Part shown: positions 23,642-34,959 of the stretch, in pieces
Layout of the letters: each line of letters opens with the position of its first letter
Position numbering within the stretch: the first letter of the stretch is position 1
From: Agaricus subrufescens
Lineage: Eukaryota > Basidiomycota > Agaricomycetes > Agaricales > Agaricaceae
DNA: 64,000 nucleotides
Direction: 5' to 3'
Assembly (NCBI GenBank): GCA_029945375.1
Contig: CM057067.1
Coordinates: 2,232,001-2,296,000 of the forward strand
Program-made: the position numbers and the translations under genes
Notes under the pieces: model-generated
Database searches by the model: none
Seen by the model: only the letters and a program-made list of their open reading frames with translations
What the model was told of the DNA's origin: nothing

Positions 23642-25359
23642 AACACGTGACTGTCTACAATGTGGACCACTATGGTCCTGTCGATGTCAAATCTTGTATA
23701 CCAGAGTTCTTCACGGTAGGAAACTTATGGGGTACCGTCCAAGGGAAGATTATCTGTCTCGTTGGCCCTCCTGGTGTGGGTAAGACGAGTACAGAAAAGA
23801 GCATAGCACGAGCCCTTGGAAGGCAAATTTTCAGGTTCAGTGTTGGCTGTTTAACGGATGTTGCCGAGATGAAAGGTCAGCAACGGACATACGTCAGGTA
23901 CGTATACTCCTTGTGCTTGCGGAGATACGTGGCTGACATATAATAGCGCACTACCAGGCAAGATTATCCAGGCTATGAAACGTATTGGAACCGAGAATCC
24001 GCTCGTTATCCAGGCTATGAAACGTATTGGAACCGAGAATCCGCTCGTTATCATTGACGAAGTGGACAAAATTGGACGTGGAATCAATGGAGACCCCGCC
24101 AGCGCACTTTTAGAGATGCTGGATCCTGAATAAAACAACAGTCTCCTCAATCGTTAGTGATTATCCATTTCCCTCCCCCCTTTCAGTATACTCATGACAT
24201 CTCCGATAGTATGGATGTTCCCGTTGATCTCTCGCGCGTACTTCTGGTGTGTACAACCAACAATCTCGATACCACACCCGCGTCGCTTCTCGATCGTATG
24301 GAAGTATTAGAAGCGTTGGGTTATGTGATCGAAGATCAAGCTGCTATTACTTCGAAATATCTGGGACCTCAGGCGAAGGAGGCTTCTGGCTTGGGAGGTG
24401 CTGATGTCTTAATTGACGATGCTGTTGTGGGCGCTTTAATCAAGTATTATTGTCGTGAAAGTGGAGTCGGGAATTTGAAGAAGCATATTGATAGGGTACG
24501 GTCTGGGCTCCATATATGCCACGTGTGTGTTGCTCAACTTTTTCTTGTCTAGATTTATCGGAAGGCGGCACTGAAACTTGTGGAAGATCTTGGTCAAGGG
24601 ATGTTCCCTCTACAACGGCCGCTGCTACATCGACCACCAATGGTATAGCGTCCGGGGTCAGGAATTTGAAAAAGCATATTGACAAGGTGCGATTTGTGTT
24701 CGATATACGTCGTGTGTGTTACTCAACTTTTTCTAATATCTAGATTTATCGGAAAGCGGCACTGAAAATTGTGGAAGATCTTGGCGAAGAGACGTTCCCC
24801 GAACCCAAGTCCCCCTCTGCATCTACCACAGATTATACAGCGACAATACCCTCGCCCACCTCCACTCCCATCAATGACGCTGACTCCATACTCTCGCCCT
24901 CCTCTCCCTCACCACACAAGAGTCTCTCTAATGAGCCCATCAGCTCTCAGATTGTCGATGAACTCCTCAACCCAACAAAGACAGTAACCACGGACGAAAG
25001 AAAACCTATGAAGATACCTGATTCGGTTTATATGAAGATAATGATCGAGAATCTGCAGGATTATGTTAGACTGTCAACCTATCAGAAGGATAGGATATAT
25101 ATCACGCCTACACCGCCTGGTGTTTCGACTGGGTTAGGAGATTTGGGGAATGGGAGTGGTGCAGTAATGCCTGGTGAAGCAATGGTACGCATTGATAATT
25201 GCGCCCAGTGCGAACCGTGCGGATATTGAAGAAATTGTGCCGGAGAGTGTGAAGGTCGGGGTTAAGTTTGTATATGTTGAGAAAGTGAGGGAAGTTTTGG
25301 AGGTGTTTGGCAAAGGAGAGAGTATTCGGAAGGTGTGGGACGAGAGGTGGTCGAGATGA
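23642..25359 (+). pseudogene. Mitochondrial Lon protease (PIM1-like), left-arm copy with 42-base duplication
   Basis: [10 protein letters not shown] and [20 protein letters not shown] (Walker A), then [17 protein letters not shown] (Walker B), [73 protein letters not shown] and IYRKAALK identify ATP-dependent Lon of the mitochondrial matrix. The C-terminal protease domain is cut: GLGDLGNGSGAVMPGEAM is joined directly to IIAPSANRADIEE, so the serine-lysine dyad is gone. A stop follows MLDPE. The NLKKHID...KAALK region is duplicated (24470-24601 and 24661-24793). Only this arm has [14 protein letters not shown] twice (23966-24049). Confidence 0.92.
23966..24049. repeat. 42-base perfect tandem duplication, left arm only
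   Basis: Units 23966-24007 and 24008-24049 are identical and add 14 codons in frame inside the Lon fragment. The right arm has a single unit at the mirrored place (about 52190-52231). With one extra G at 23957-23958 this accounts for the 43-base shift between the mirrored coordinate sets. Confidence 0.97.
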
Positions 25360-25917
25360 TGACGATACCTCGAATAGATCTGGTGGGCTAGTCGCTCTGG
25401 ATATATCACTTGTACATTACCTGTGTAGACGCGAAAATTAATTCATAGGGGCCTGTCGCTCGCACACTTTTGGGGGTTTGATGTGGTGATAGATGGTGAT
25501 CATGATCATTCATTGACCCTGTCCAACTTGTGATGCACATTGAAAACGTTAGGTGTACAGGCATCACACAAGCACTGTTAGCCGGCATAAGCATGACTGT
25601 GTGGAGCTGTGGTGACTTAATTTTTGTCATTGTCCGCAGGTACACTTCGATTGTGCCAAAGCAGAAGATCTACCAGGAATTCGTTGAGGCTTGAGCCCTT
25701 TGGCCAACCCTTGGCGGATAAAAATCTGTCATGCAAGATAACTGACACATAAGAGCTTTCAGGGTCATCAAACAATGATAGTCAAGCTACAGACTAAGTG
25801 AAAATGTATATAATAATAATGCGGTGTTTATAATGTGTACGTGCTAAGTGGAGATGAATCAAAGCACCAAAGAAATCAATCTGCAGGATCAAGAATAGTT
25901 GAGTGGATGAAAGGAAA

Positions 25918-27097
25918 TTAATAGTGCTGAAAGTGGGTGTTGTAAGCGACTTCCTGAGGCTGCTCCCAAGAATAGTACTGCCACTGCTGTGACGACATTT
26001 GGTAAGTTGGTTGCGTCGGTTGTACCGCAGCCCTCGGTTGTACCGCAGCCCTCCATTCCTGTGGCCGGATATAGTAGTCTAAGGACATATAGTCATGAGC
26101 AGTTGGCTGGGCGTTTGGATACGAGCAGGTGGTGGTAGAAGTCTCATATCCTACTGAGGAGGGTTGGATCGGGTCCGAAAGATCAGGGTGATACTCTTCT
26201 TGGCATTTTGAAGGGGCAACATATTCTGGTGATATATTAGTTTGATAGTCCTGACCAAAATAAGGTTAAATACATACTACAGAAAAAGAAGCGAGTACAT
26301 ACCTGTGGCTCAGGGGTTTGTTCCTCCAATTCCCAAGCATCTTCCTTGGTACCCTCATACGAAAGCTCAGAAGCCTCGGGAGTACTGCTGGGAGAGCGAC
26401 GAGAAGAACGTTTAGAACCCGATTTGTTATGGTGCCGAGGTTTAAACTGAGAAGGCATTTGACGACCAGTTATAAGAAAATGAACTGATCGAAATGGATC
26501 AATAAGAATGATCAGCCCGAAAAAAGCAATCACCATGGCTTACTGTTATTATCTCGGCAAGTCTCTTTGATCTGTTGTAAGCGGCTTCCGACTTGTTTCT
26601 TGCTTCGCCTGCGACCAGTCGCCCATTTGACAAAGTTCGAAAGGAAATTATTGCGACCAATAAAACGGCCACGACCCCGCCGGTATCCCGTATGCAGTTG
26701 ATACCTGTCAGAATATACCTGTAAACCTGTGAAAAAAAATCATCTGATGACATTGCGAGAACACGGGTAGAAGGCTCATTGAAGTACCTGAGATGAGCGC
26801 CGTTTCTCTGCATTATTACAAAAGTGAGAATCAACAACTGCAATCTTGAGCTATAAGTGAAAACATCAACACGTACAATTTGGGAGGCCAGACGGCTTCC
26901 CCTCCTCCTCTGAGTGTCTTGTGGCACCGCCGACCAGTTACGTCCTGCTGACGCAGGATAGCCAGTGATTGCTTGGGGGTATATGTCGCAGAAAGGTCGT
27001 CCACTGTCATAATTTGCCTAGTGATAGTATCTGCAGTTGAGCCTGTTGATTCAAAATCCCCCTGGGCTTGGAACTGGGACATAAAGTAGGATTCCAT
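25918..27097 (-). CDS. TEA/ATTS-domain transcription factor, left-arm copy
   Basis: This is the exact mirror of the gene at 49142-50321, where the exons are given. The start codon is at 27095-27097 and the stop at 25918-25920. The predicted 312-residue protein carries a TEA DNA-binding domain split over three exons, ending TGRRRSKKQVGSRLQQIK. A TATA-type box (TATAAATA on the minus strand) is at 27163-27170, 66 bases before the ATG. I saw no protein-changing difference from the right-arm copy. It is the only gene within the left arm that reads without a break. Confidence 0.82.
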
Positions 27098-27170
27098 GAT
27101 TGATCAAGGCTGCAGACGAATAGGCGTGAATGATGTGTTGAAGCGTTGGCCGAGGCCTTCTTTATTTATA

Positions 27171-28535
27171 GAAAAGCAGGGCTCACAGCATGTTTACCCT
27201 TCAACAGACCCCAAAGCTAAACTAGGGTTACTGATCAGATGTTTGCTCGGCTCATCTGGGACGTAAGTGTCAGAAACTTCCGCTCATGAGAGACGCCACA
27301 CCCTCGGGGACACTCAGGCTGCCGATGCCATCCCTGATGGATTCGCAGCTCACAAGCCATATAATGGAAGACCAATCACACTAGTGTTGCTAAACAAGTT
27401 ACTGTTGTCTGCTGTGAATCGCCAGTCGTCGATCCAATATTAGCCAATCCACCCAAGCAGACCAGATGAATTGCCTGCTGTTCTGCTTCACGTCACAGCA
27501 CAGCTCAATCAGGACTAAGGAAATCACATTCCCAAAATTGACAAACCCGAAATAAAATACGGGAAGAAATTTCAGGAAGAATACGATGCGGAATTGTGCA
27601 ACTTCTGGAAAATCCACAGTGCGTTGACGTTCCCCGAACAAAGGTTCACATGCAACCCAAAGGGAAGCAAATCTTGTCTAAGTCAAGTGCATGAGTTCCC
27701 CGCTTCGACACATTTTTTCTAGATTGCGATATAACTTACACGTGGTAGGGTGAAGACCACAGCCTTGGGGTGGCGTCAGGGAACCGGCATCGGAGAAATC
27801 CGAGCATACAACCAGCATACAACCGTCGTTGCTGACTGAACCAGGGTGGCGTGCCAGTGTGGAATGTGGGGGTGTTTGTACAGTGTTTGTACAAATTTGA
27901 GTTCATTTCTGCTTTCCCGAACTTGAGGTTACGAAAACAAGGGTTGCCTAATGTACATATCGCAACTAGACCCCACATTCGTTGACTAATTGATTTATGT
28001 TTACACACCTAATAAGTACATTAGTAGTGATATAACTCTGGCTTTCAATTCACTGAGCTATCTCCGGCGTCAAGAAGTGGCTGTCGATGGACACCTCGTA
28101 TGATACGGCTTCCACAGTAATGGGGCGTGGCGGATGTGAGAAGTCAGAGTCAGAGGATACAAACAAGTCCTCACAGGAGTAAGACTCGGTCGTGAACTCT
28201 GAGAGATTCTCACGATACAGAGTCTTCTACGAGCCCCACAGGTGCGTTCTATATCCTGAGTCAGAACACTCACCATCACAAAAGTCGCTATCAGTGCATA
28301 CACATCAACCCTTAGTTTTTCTATGTTTCTGTGCATCATCAAGTTTGGCAGTGGTGGGAAGCTATTTGGCGCTTGGATTAAGTGCATTGGGCGAGGTACA
28401 AAAAGACCTTTCCTATGGCGCAAGTAGACCAATTTCCAATCTAATCTTTCCTATTTCTCAGTAACCCCGAATATTACTTTTCATTGTTTGTATGTTTTCT
28501 TTGGTGTATCTTTTGGCTGAAGACAATAAAAGAAT
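27171..28535. other. No gene recognised
   Basis: This is the upstream region of the TEA gene and beyond. Short frames (for example 27399-27641 minus, 27736-28008 minus, 28192-28464 plus) have no family resemblance. A single-base difference between arms is at 28211 (C here, T-equivalent in the right arm). Confidence 0.4.
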
Positions 28536-29059
28536 TCACATAGTCCCTAAAACATGACAAAAACATAACCCCATAATTAAGTATCTGATAATACGATCAT
28601 GAAACCGACGGCATCTGAGTGATTTCTTCACTACCATAGCAGCTTCACTTATGACACAAAGAAGATACGTGGGTACAACAACGTACATCCACAAAGGTTG
28701 AAAATTTAAGGTACGCGTACAGATGCCAGAGAGGGGGAGAATGGAAAGGAGATCGTTGGCTCCAGGAAACCCTGTCTTATTGGTTCTCACGGTCTACAAA
28801 CTATTGTAAGATTTGTGTTGGCAGCGAAAATATAGACATAAACCCACCTGAGTGATCGCAAGGAGAGAAAGGGCAGCGTCCGCGGCCAAACAGACACCTG
28901 GTATAGAATCAAGGGAGTTGGCAGACTGGACCAGCATCAGATCTTGCTGCGTCAATACCGTCATTGCCGCAACTAATAAAACGAAGATCATTTTTGGAGA
29001 GAGATTCAACATATACTCACTCTTCTTGCCCAAAGTTCTCGAGATGAATGATAGAACAT
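28536..29059 (-). pseudogene. Multi-pass membrane protein fragment, possibly DUF6534 type
   Basis: Two hydrophobic exons on the minus strand read MIFVLLVAAMTVLTQQ with DSIPGVCLAADAALSLLAIT, and TNKTGFPGANDLLSILPLSG with LWMYVVVPTYLLCVI. The pattern AAD...(R/N)KTGF...ND followed by further membrane segments resembles the DUF6534 family of seven-helix proteins of basidiomycetes, function unknown. The frame is not continuous to a full-length protein. The assignment is weak. Confidence 0.38.
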
Positions 29060-29669
29060 GGCGGCGGTGAGACCGTGATTGTTATATACCCTTCTTCGAG
29101 CGCTTAAGTAGCCTTGAGCCAGTGTGCTGATCGAAAATCGAAAAAACGAGACAGAGGGCGATGAGGGTGTGCCATGCCGCCAGTACTGGGGATGGCGTGT
29201 AAACCTTGCAAGGTAGGAAATCTCTCTTTATAGTCATGAACAAACGAAACTCACAGGAAGGACCAGTCAATCTATGTATGCAGCGAGCGCTTCGCACCTG
29301 TACGTGGCAGCCTTGACGTCGATCACGAATTTCGATGTCAAAAGTGCTTCAATTAACATAGAATTCCGTACACAATAGGCATAAGGTACCTCAAATATGC
29401 AGCTGAAGTTTGGTGACTTTAGAGTCGGTATAGCGTCTGTGCTGTTGACTTCTTTCTGACTCACCTATCTATCGGGCTGAACGATTTTTGCTCGCTTCAA
29501 TTTTCCATGCCTGCCCTTCTCGTTCTCCAATCCTCCCCTTTCCAACATCAGCTCCTCCCAGAAAGAATCTGAGCCCAATTGGTGGGCGTGGCAGCGACCT
29601 ATGGAGAGACGACGGTGGAGGAAGGAGAGTGGGTGGCAGCACAGCCACCACAAGGCCATCCATTGGACG

Positions 29670-30064
29670 CTACACCTTCTCGCTCCGGCAGTAGTGGTGG
29701 ACGACAGGGGAGACTGAGACGGCATGGATGGAGCGAAGATGTTCCGTTGTCTTGCGCTCTAGAAAGGGCTGAGAAGACGAAGAGGAGGGTCGTGAGGGTG
29801 GACGTACCATGGCGTGGCCAGACCGGGAGAGATCCCAGATGACGATTTCGCCGTTGCGGGTGCTGGTGAGGATTTCGTTGTTGAAGGCTGCTCAGGGCAT
29901 GAGGAGAGGGTCGAAGCGGAAAGCAAGAGGCAGGGGAAATCACCTACATACGCCCAGGGAACATTGGTGCTGGTGCTATCAATCCTGAGTCCGCTGCCCT
30001 CCCACCAGTTCTTGCTCGATTCTATCTTGCGGGAGGTGCAACGATCAACAGGTAGGGCCCGCAT
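29670..30064 (-). pseudogene. WDR24/RTC1-like WD40 protein fragment
   Basis: Minus-strand exons read SSKNWWEGSGLRIDSTSTNV with PWAYV, NNEILTSTRNGEIVIWDLSR, and TTEHLRSIHAVSVSPVVHHY, ending shortly after. This matches the first WD repeats of WDR24 (yeast RTC1/SEA2), a subunit of the SEA/GATOR2 complex on the vacuole that relays amino-acid signals to TORC1. Exon ends have GT and AG. Only about 90 residues of the propeller remain. Confidence 0.72.
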
Positions 30065-32537
30065 GGATCGGAGAAAGGTGCATATTGTGCTACCGGTCTG
30101 TCCAGTAGCCCTCGTACAAATGTTGCCGGGTACAATGCATCAGCGCGCAGGAGGTCAGGCATAGGCGGCGAGGGACTGGAAGTGGTCTGGGTCGAGCAAG
30201 ACAATGACTTTGCATATTTCAAGGAGGAATGCGGGCGGCATGGGCAGTGGTATGGGACAAAGTGATGGCAACATTAACCATGCTGATGGGGCACCTTGTC
30301 CAACGACCACCACCTCGTCCTCATTGTCCATCACGACCAGCTCACAAGTTTTCCGCATAGATGACTCTGGACCATGTCTGTCGCCGTCAACCTACGAAAC
30401 TTCCTAGGTACATCTGTCGTCCCCTCATGCCTCATCACCTGTCTGACCACCCCCAGTTTCGTTAGGGAACCAGGACGATGACTTTGATTTTCACTTGCAG
30501 TCGCATCTCCAAGGCACCTGATGATATATATGGGTGACCGCCCACGATCCGCATGTCGACAGCCACAGGAGACCGGGATGTCGATGACCCATCACCACTA
30601 ATCCCATCATGCGCCATGATCTTCCACGACCAAGTAATGTTCTTGCCACCCTTACCGCCATGCTTGCTAACTTGGTAGATGATTGTTCTAGAACCCTTCA
30701 GGAGGCGTCATTGTCTTCGTGTTCTCAGCCGAGAACGGGAACGACAATTTTTTCTACAAGGTTGACTCTCCCGTCCGAGGGTCTCCCCGAGCCACTCGTA
30801 CTCCTTCCAAGAGCAGAACGAGTGGAAAATACGCACAGGCATATCTTTGCACCGTCCGAGACCACCCCATCATACGAGGAAGAAGAACACGAGAGGTGGG
30901 ATGACGGGTTCAATCTCAAGTCCTCTCTCCTCAAGTTTGGCGAATCTTCGACACCAAGACGAGCCCAGAACACTCCAGCACCATTCTATGTGTGCCAAAT
31001 ACCATCGCGTCACGATCAATCCATGTCTAATGACGACGACGACGACAATGGTGCCGACCTTGGCTCACCCACTACCGACGAAGATTGTACTGTTACAGCG
31101 CATTCTTAACGCGCTCCTCAGCACCATACTCTACCCCCACCTGTCACCCATTCACACTCATACCCCTCGCTGCCGCCCCGTCGACAAGCACAACTACCTA
31201 CATGCACCTCTCAGAGCCCTTTCCGCGACCACTCATGGCCTCCGTGTTCTCTGTTCTCACATCCTCAGTTGCTGAAACCACTTCTCTTTGCTCCACCGCG
31301 CCCCTTCAAGGTTCTCTCGTTCGCATCTCTGCAAACCATACTCATGAACATCCCCCTCCCAGTCTCCTGATCCACCCTGAACGTCGTCGGCTGTATAAAA
31401 AGAGTCACCCTCAAGAAGGCGCTTCCGAATTCGTGGATATGAATACTTACTCTCATCATCCTCTCCCTGAATTTGACCAAGATCAACAATCGGATGAAGT
31501 GGATACATAACGCCCGCCATCCCCCTCAGCCGTTGGTCCCTGAACCTATCGCCGTCAACACCTCCTCAATCTACTGGTTCTGGTGGTGTGATTCTGAGTC
31601 GGATGGGGATTCTCTAAGTTTGACTCTGAAGTCCTGGAGAATGAGAGGCGAAAAGGTGAGTGATCGCATGTCTTCCCTGAGTTTGAACGTTCCACTCTTT
31701 TTTTCTGTTCTGCTTGTATGATATGCCTGATAACGCGCTTTAATTTCCCTTAATCTTGTAGCCCGCGCTCCATTTTTAACAACCAACATCATGTGAATTG
31801 AGGCTAATTCGTCTCTAGATTTACCTGATAACACTGCGGAACACTAGCAGCCCCTCGCCCTCATTCTTCTCTGTCCTCTTTTCTTCGCGCCGCTCAAACG
31901 TCACCTTCACCGTCTTCCAGTTGGTTTTCCGAACCAGCAGTCCAGTTCACGGCATCGTAACAGGCAAGGCAAAGTCGGTGAGCCGAGGTCATCTTACACA
32001 GGCAATTGTTCAGGAAGCATGACTGACTTGAGTATGCGCAGGTCTACTGCATCATCATCCGATTACAAGGATGACGATAAGTTTCTCTCTCGCAAGCTTC
32101 CCAAATGAAAAAGCTTGGGATTTGTGCAGTTTCGAAATGGCATCTTGTCAAAAGGTCCACCAGATAAGGAGAAGACATGTGACGATGAAACGGGGAGCGA
32201 CTCTGTGCTTCTAAACATCCTATGTCCTTGTAAATACCTTCACCTTCAACATTCCATCATCACCTTCTCTGACGCATGCATCTTGTACCACGCCGACAGC
32301 CAAGAGACTCGAATACAGCCACGAGACAGACTTCCGTCACTACCACCCCTTCCGCCTTTCCTCGAGATTGGAATGCTCCACACTATCGGAAATGATACAA
32401 CCAATATTACCCGCGCTATGTTACCACATTGTCGCCAACTTCCCCGTATTCCCCTGGGCATGCCTTTGCCTTTACTCCACGCCTACTTCCGTACCGATGT
32501 TTTCACCCTCATTTACCCACCACATCAAATTTGTGAG
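30065..32537. other. Unrecognised, partly open sequence between WDR24 and VPS28 fragments
   Basis: Several plus-strand frames are open (30609-31109, 31085-31510, 32115-32660) but none is a known family. The first is listed separately. Codon composition (C-ending, few stops) and candidate introns suggest this is more degraded host gene sequence. A TTTTTTTC-like tract and CATCATCATC run lie near 31695 and 32050. Confidence 0.4.
30609..31109 (+). CDS. Hypothetical fragment, acidic and Ser/Pro-rich
   Basis: The 166-residue frame contains PSYEEEEHERWDDGFNLKSS followed by TPRRAQNTPAP and an aspartate run (six D residues) near the end. Part of the neighbouring frame before about 30820 (SPRATRTPSKSRTSG) reads like the same low-complexity protein, so a frame change is likely. 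I do not recognise a family. It could be a cell-cycle or scaffold protein remnant, or simply chance open frame. Confidence 0.25.
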   Translation: MRHDLPRPSNVLATLTAMLANLVDDCSRTLQEASLSSCSQPRTGTTIFSTRLTLPSEGLPEPLVLLPRAERVENTHRHIFAPSETTPSYEEEEHERWDDGFNLKSSLLKFGESSTPRRAQNTPAPFYVCQIPSRHDQSMSNDDDDDNGADLGSPTTDEDCTVTAHS

Positions 32538-32955
32538 CCTGCCAAAGGTTGTCAACCGCAACGCAGCGGGATTATCCATTTGAGCTCTTATGAGTTCCTG
32601 AATCTGGCCGACAACGGAGGCATGACGCACCGGATAACGAGTCATGAACTCTTTGAGTGATCGCACTTCATCTCCCACCAGCTTCAGCATAGCCTTGTAC
32701 TGTGGCAGCAACCACGTGCACGCCGGCGAGTATGTCTATGACCAAAGATGAAGATCTTAGCCATCTCTGTTGGTAAAGGAGGTTCGAATGGACTCGGCGG
32801 CGGTGATTGAATCGCAGTGATATGTTTGCTCGAGATACTTGACCACGAGGACGATTCCATAGAGCCTTGCGAGGAGGTTGTACTTTCTGTGCTCGGTGTT
32901 GGTTGGTGTTGGTGGTGTGAAACCGGACTTCCTCGTCGAGGCTGATGCTGGTCAT
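32538..32955 (-). pseudogene. VPS28: VPS28-like ESCRT-I subunit, N-terminal fragment
   Basis: Three frames are needed. MTSISLDEEVRFHTTNTNQH begins at 32955; YNLLARLYGIVLVVKYLEQT with HCDSITAAE follows in a second frame; YSPACTWLLPQYKAMLKLVG with DEVRSLKEFMTRY and MDNPAAL follow in a third. This is the N-terminal core of VPS28, the ESCRT-I subunit that sorts ubiquitinated cargo at endosomes. The C-terminal ESCRT-II-binding part is absent and about 17 unrelated residues separate FMTRY from MDNPAAL. Confidence 0.82.
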
Positions 32956-33668
32956 GGCGGTTTGGGCACAGACCGACTGCTTACGTTTGTTGGGCCAAGA
33001 ACATCACCACTCTTAGTAAACCTCCAACTCCTTCACCTATAAATGCGCCTTCGTTCTTCCTCGCACTCACAGCGGCACAGTCTTTTGTTCCATCCGATTA
33101 CTCCAACGCGGCCCTCGGCCCGCAGCTCCAACCATGGCGCCCAGAATCCGATTTTCAAGTATCCTTTAGTCTTCTTCGCTCCCTGTGCACCAATCTCTCT
33201 GGGACGGGCTACCAAAGTCGCTGAGGAACTCGAAAGGAACTTACAACTTACGTTCCTCCCACACGACCCTCAGCTGCAGTCACTGCTGACAATAAATCGT
33301 CTTTACTATATCTCGCCAACGCCGATCGTTCTGCTGCTCTGGGCATGTCCCCTGCTTCCGTATCAATGTCCTCATCCCCACTTACCCACCCCCATCAAAT
33401 CTGTTGAGGTCCCCAGACCTCTGGAACCGCCAGGACATACCACTTCTCTCTGTCGTTCTACTATAAGCCCAAAAATTCGTCAACCATGGACGACGCTCAT
33501 AGGGAAAACACAACCAGTAACTTGAAGAGTGATCTCAAGATTCCTGCACGGATCAGCCAGGCGTAGCAGGGCTAAAGCGAGATCTGGGCATGGTCAGGGG
33601 GTTTGCTGTTTACATTGATCGTGCGTATCTTCGAACCTTTCCGCGCTTATCATGATTGATTTGCTTTT
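32956..33668. other. No gene recognised; inner end of the left arm
   Basis: A 160-residue plus frame (33043-33525) has no family resemblance. A segment at 33340-33430 resembles 32455-32545 (CCGTAYCRATGT...CCCAC..CATCAAAT), so the VPS28 fragment is flanked by related short modules. The arm ends at 33668. Confidence 0.4.
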
Positions 33669-34959
33669 AGAACTCAACAAACAGCAAGATGCGTATAATG
33701 GCCTTTTGCTTCAAATGCAACAGAAGCTTGATGAGCAAGCTCAACTTGTTCAACAGCCGATATCACGAGTTATATCCCCTAGCTTCTGCAACGTCATCAA
33801 GCCTGGGACCCGTGCAAGGTCAAACACCGACCCCTCGAGTCCTAGTGTGAGATATAAGGAACTTGCGGCTGCACTCTGTTCATATGTGGCTACCTCATAG
33901 TCATGCTGAGGAAACAAAGGAAATTGATTGGTACGGGATCGCTAATCATACAAGCGGTGAATACGGCCTAACGCCACGAACCGGCAGGGAAAGCTCAAGG
34001 GTCTACGGGTTACATGAATGTGGTAACCCTCATCGTCGAGTCGTGTGCCCAGGAATCGATGTGGATACTCTCTTACGCTACTAAGTGTATATATTCTCTT
34101 TGCCGATACCTTATTTATTGTTGAAGTAAGTCCACTCTAAACTTGGTACCAATGTTAAGCCCTAAACATATATCCAGATAATCTCTTAACTCCTCGTGTA
34201 ATACAGAGTCACCAGAGGAATGGCATACAAATCGGAATTAGGACAAAGTTATCGCATTAGTTCCTTGCATTGGAATCATTCAGTTCATGCCACGATGCAT
34301 TTTGGCGGTACTGATGAAATTCGCAGTATTCCCCGTGTTCCAGCTGTACCAGAGGCAATGGCCTAGTAACGCTTATTTATCTTGTTTGTACTGCTACTGG
34401 GATTTTATTTACTGGTGTATCATACTGTACCATTTAACGACAGGCTGAATAAAGTGGAATTTCCTTTCTTTCATTTACGTCATCAAGCACCCATTGTTGG
34501 GCTCCGATGCAATACGATTCTAACCTCCTGGATTCCCTATCCGGTAACAAGTGCTTGCTATGTTTGGGACCCTCTTGCACCAAGCGCGCAGTCGTACGAA
34601 CAAAAGTAGGAGCGTCCGGCTATGAGCTCGGGTAGCACGCGTCCTTCTCCGAGCCTCATTTGTGCAACAGTGATCAACATTGTAGTAGTTCCAGCGGCTT
34701 CCGAACTAGAGAGGATGGTGCATGTAAGAATCTTCGATGCCCTGGTCATGCCGAAAACTGGCTTTGGTCCAAGGACCTTTACCTTGGATACCATTGTCAC
34801 GTGACACCACCTCATTTGTCGCAGTTTTCACCACTGTTGTTAGGACTCCGCATCCACTATTTTTTCTTCTACCATGTCCACTCAAGGCCTGCTGATAAGG
34901 ACCCCTCATTCCTTGAGGAATGGGCCCCTTATCTTGCAGAAGCTTGTATTTGTGAACTC
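33669..34959. other. Spacer start; no confident gene
   Basis: A short frame from the arm edge to 33900 contains a glutamine-rich helix (LLLQMQQKLDEQAQLVQQ) that could be a retroelement gag remnant, but there is nothing else to confirm this. No protease motif or zinc knuckle was found before the integrase blocks that start near 34960. Confidence 0.35.

Larger units (their letters stand above)
12196..33668 (+). repeat. Giant inverted repeat, left arm
   Basis: This segment is the reverse complement of 42571-64000. Partner positions sum to 76239 from 33668 back to the LON duplication and to 76196 further out. The inner edge is sharp: both arms share a run ending GATTTGCTTTT (left) and then diverge at 33669 and 42570. 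The outer edge cannot be fixed because the right arm reaches the window end. The left arm alone has a 42-base tandem duplication at 23966-24049 and an extra G at 23957-23958. Noticed base differences against the right arm are at 17534, 18758, 19161, 23258 and 28211. Confidence 0.97.

Noticed and set aside
32061..32081. A 21-base stretch codes for DYKDDDK, one aspartate short of the FLAG epitope, and is followed by two HindIII sites.
   Set aside because: It lies in both arms within sequence continuous with the rest, and no vector sequence surrounds it; a chance resemblance in degraded coding DNA is more likely. A vector-contamination screen would settle it.
30065..32537. Several overlapping open frames of 60-180 codons as separate genes.
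   Set aside because: They overlap on both strands, lack family resemblance and are favoured by high GC; only one is listed, at low confidence.
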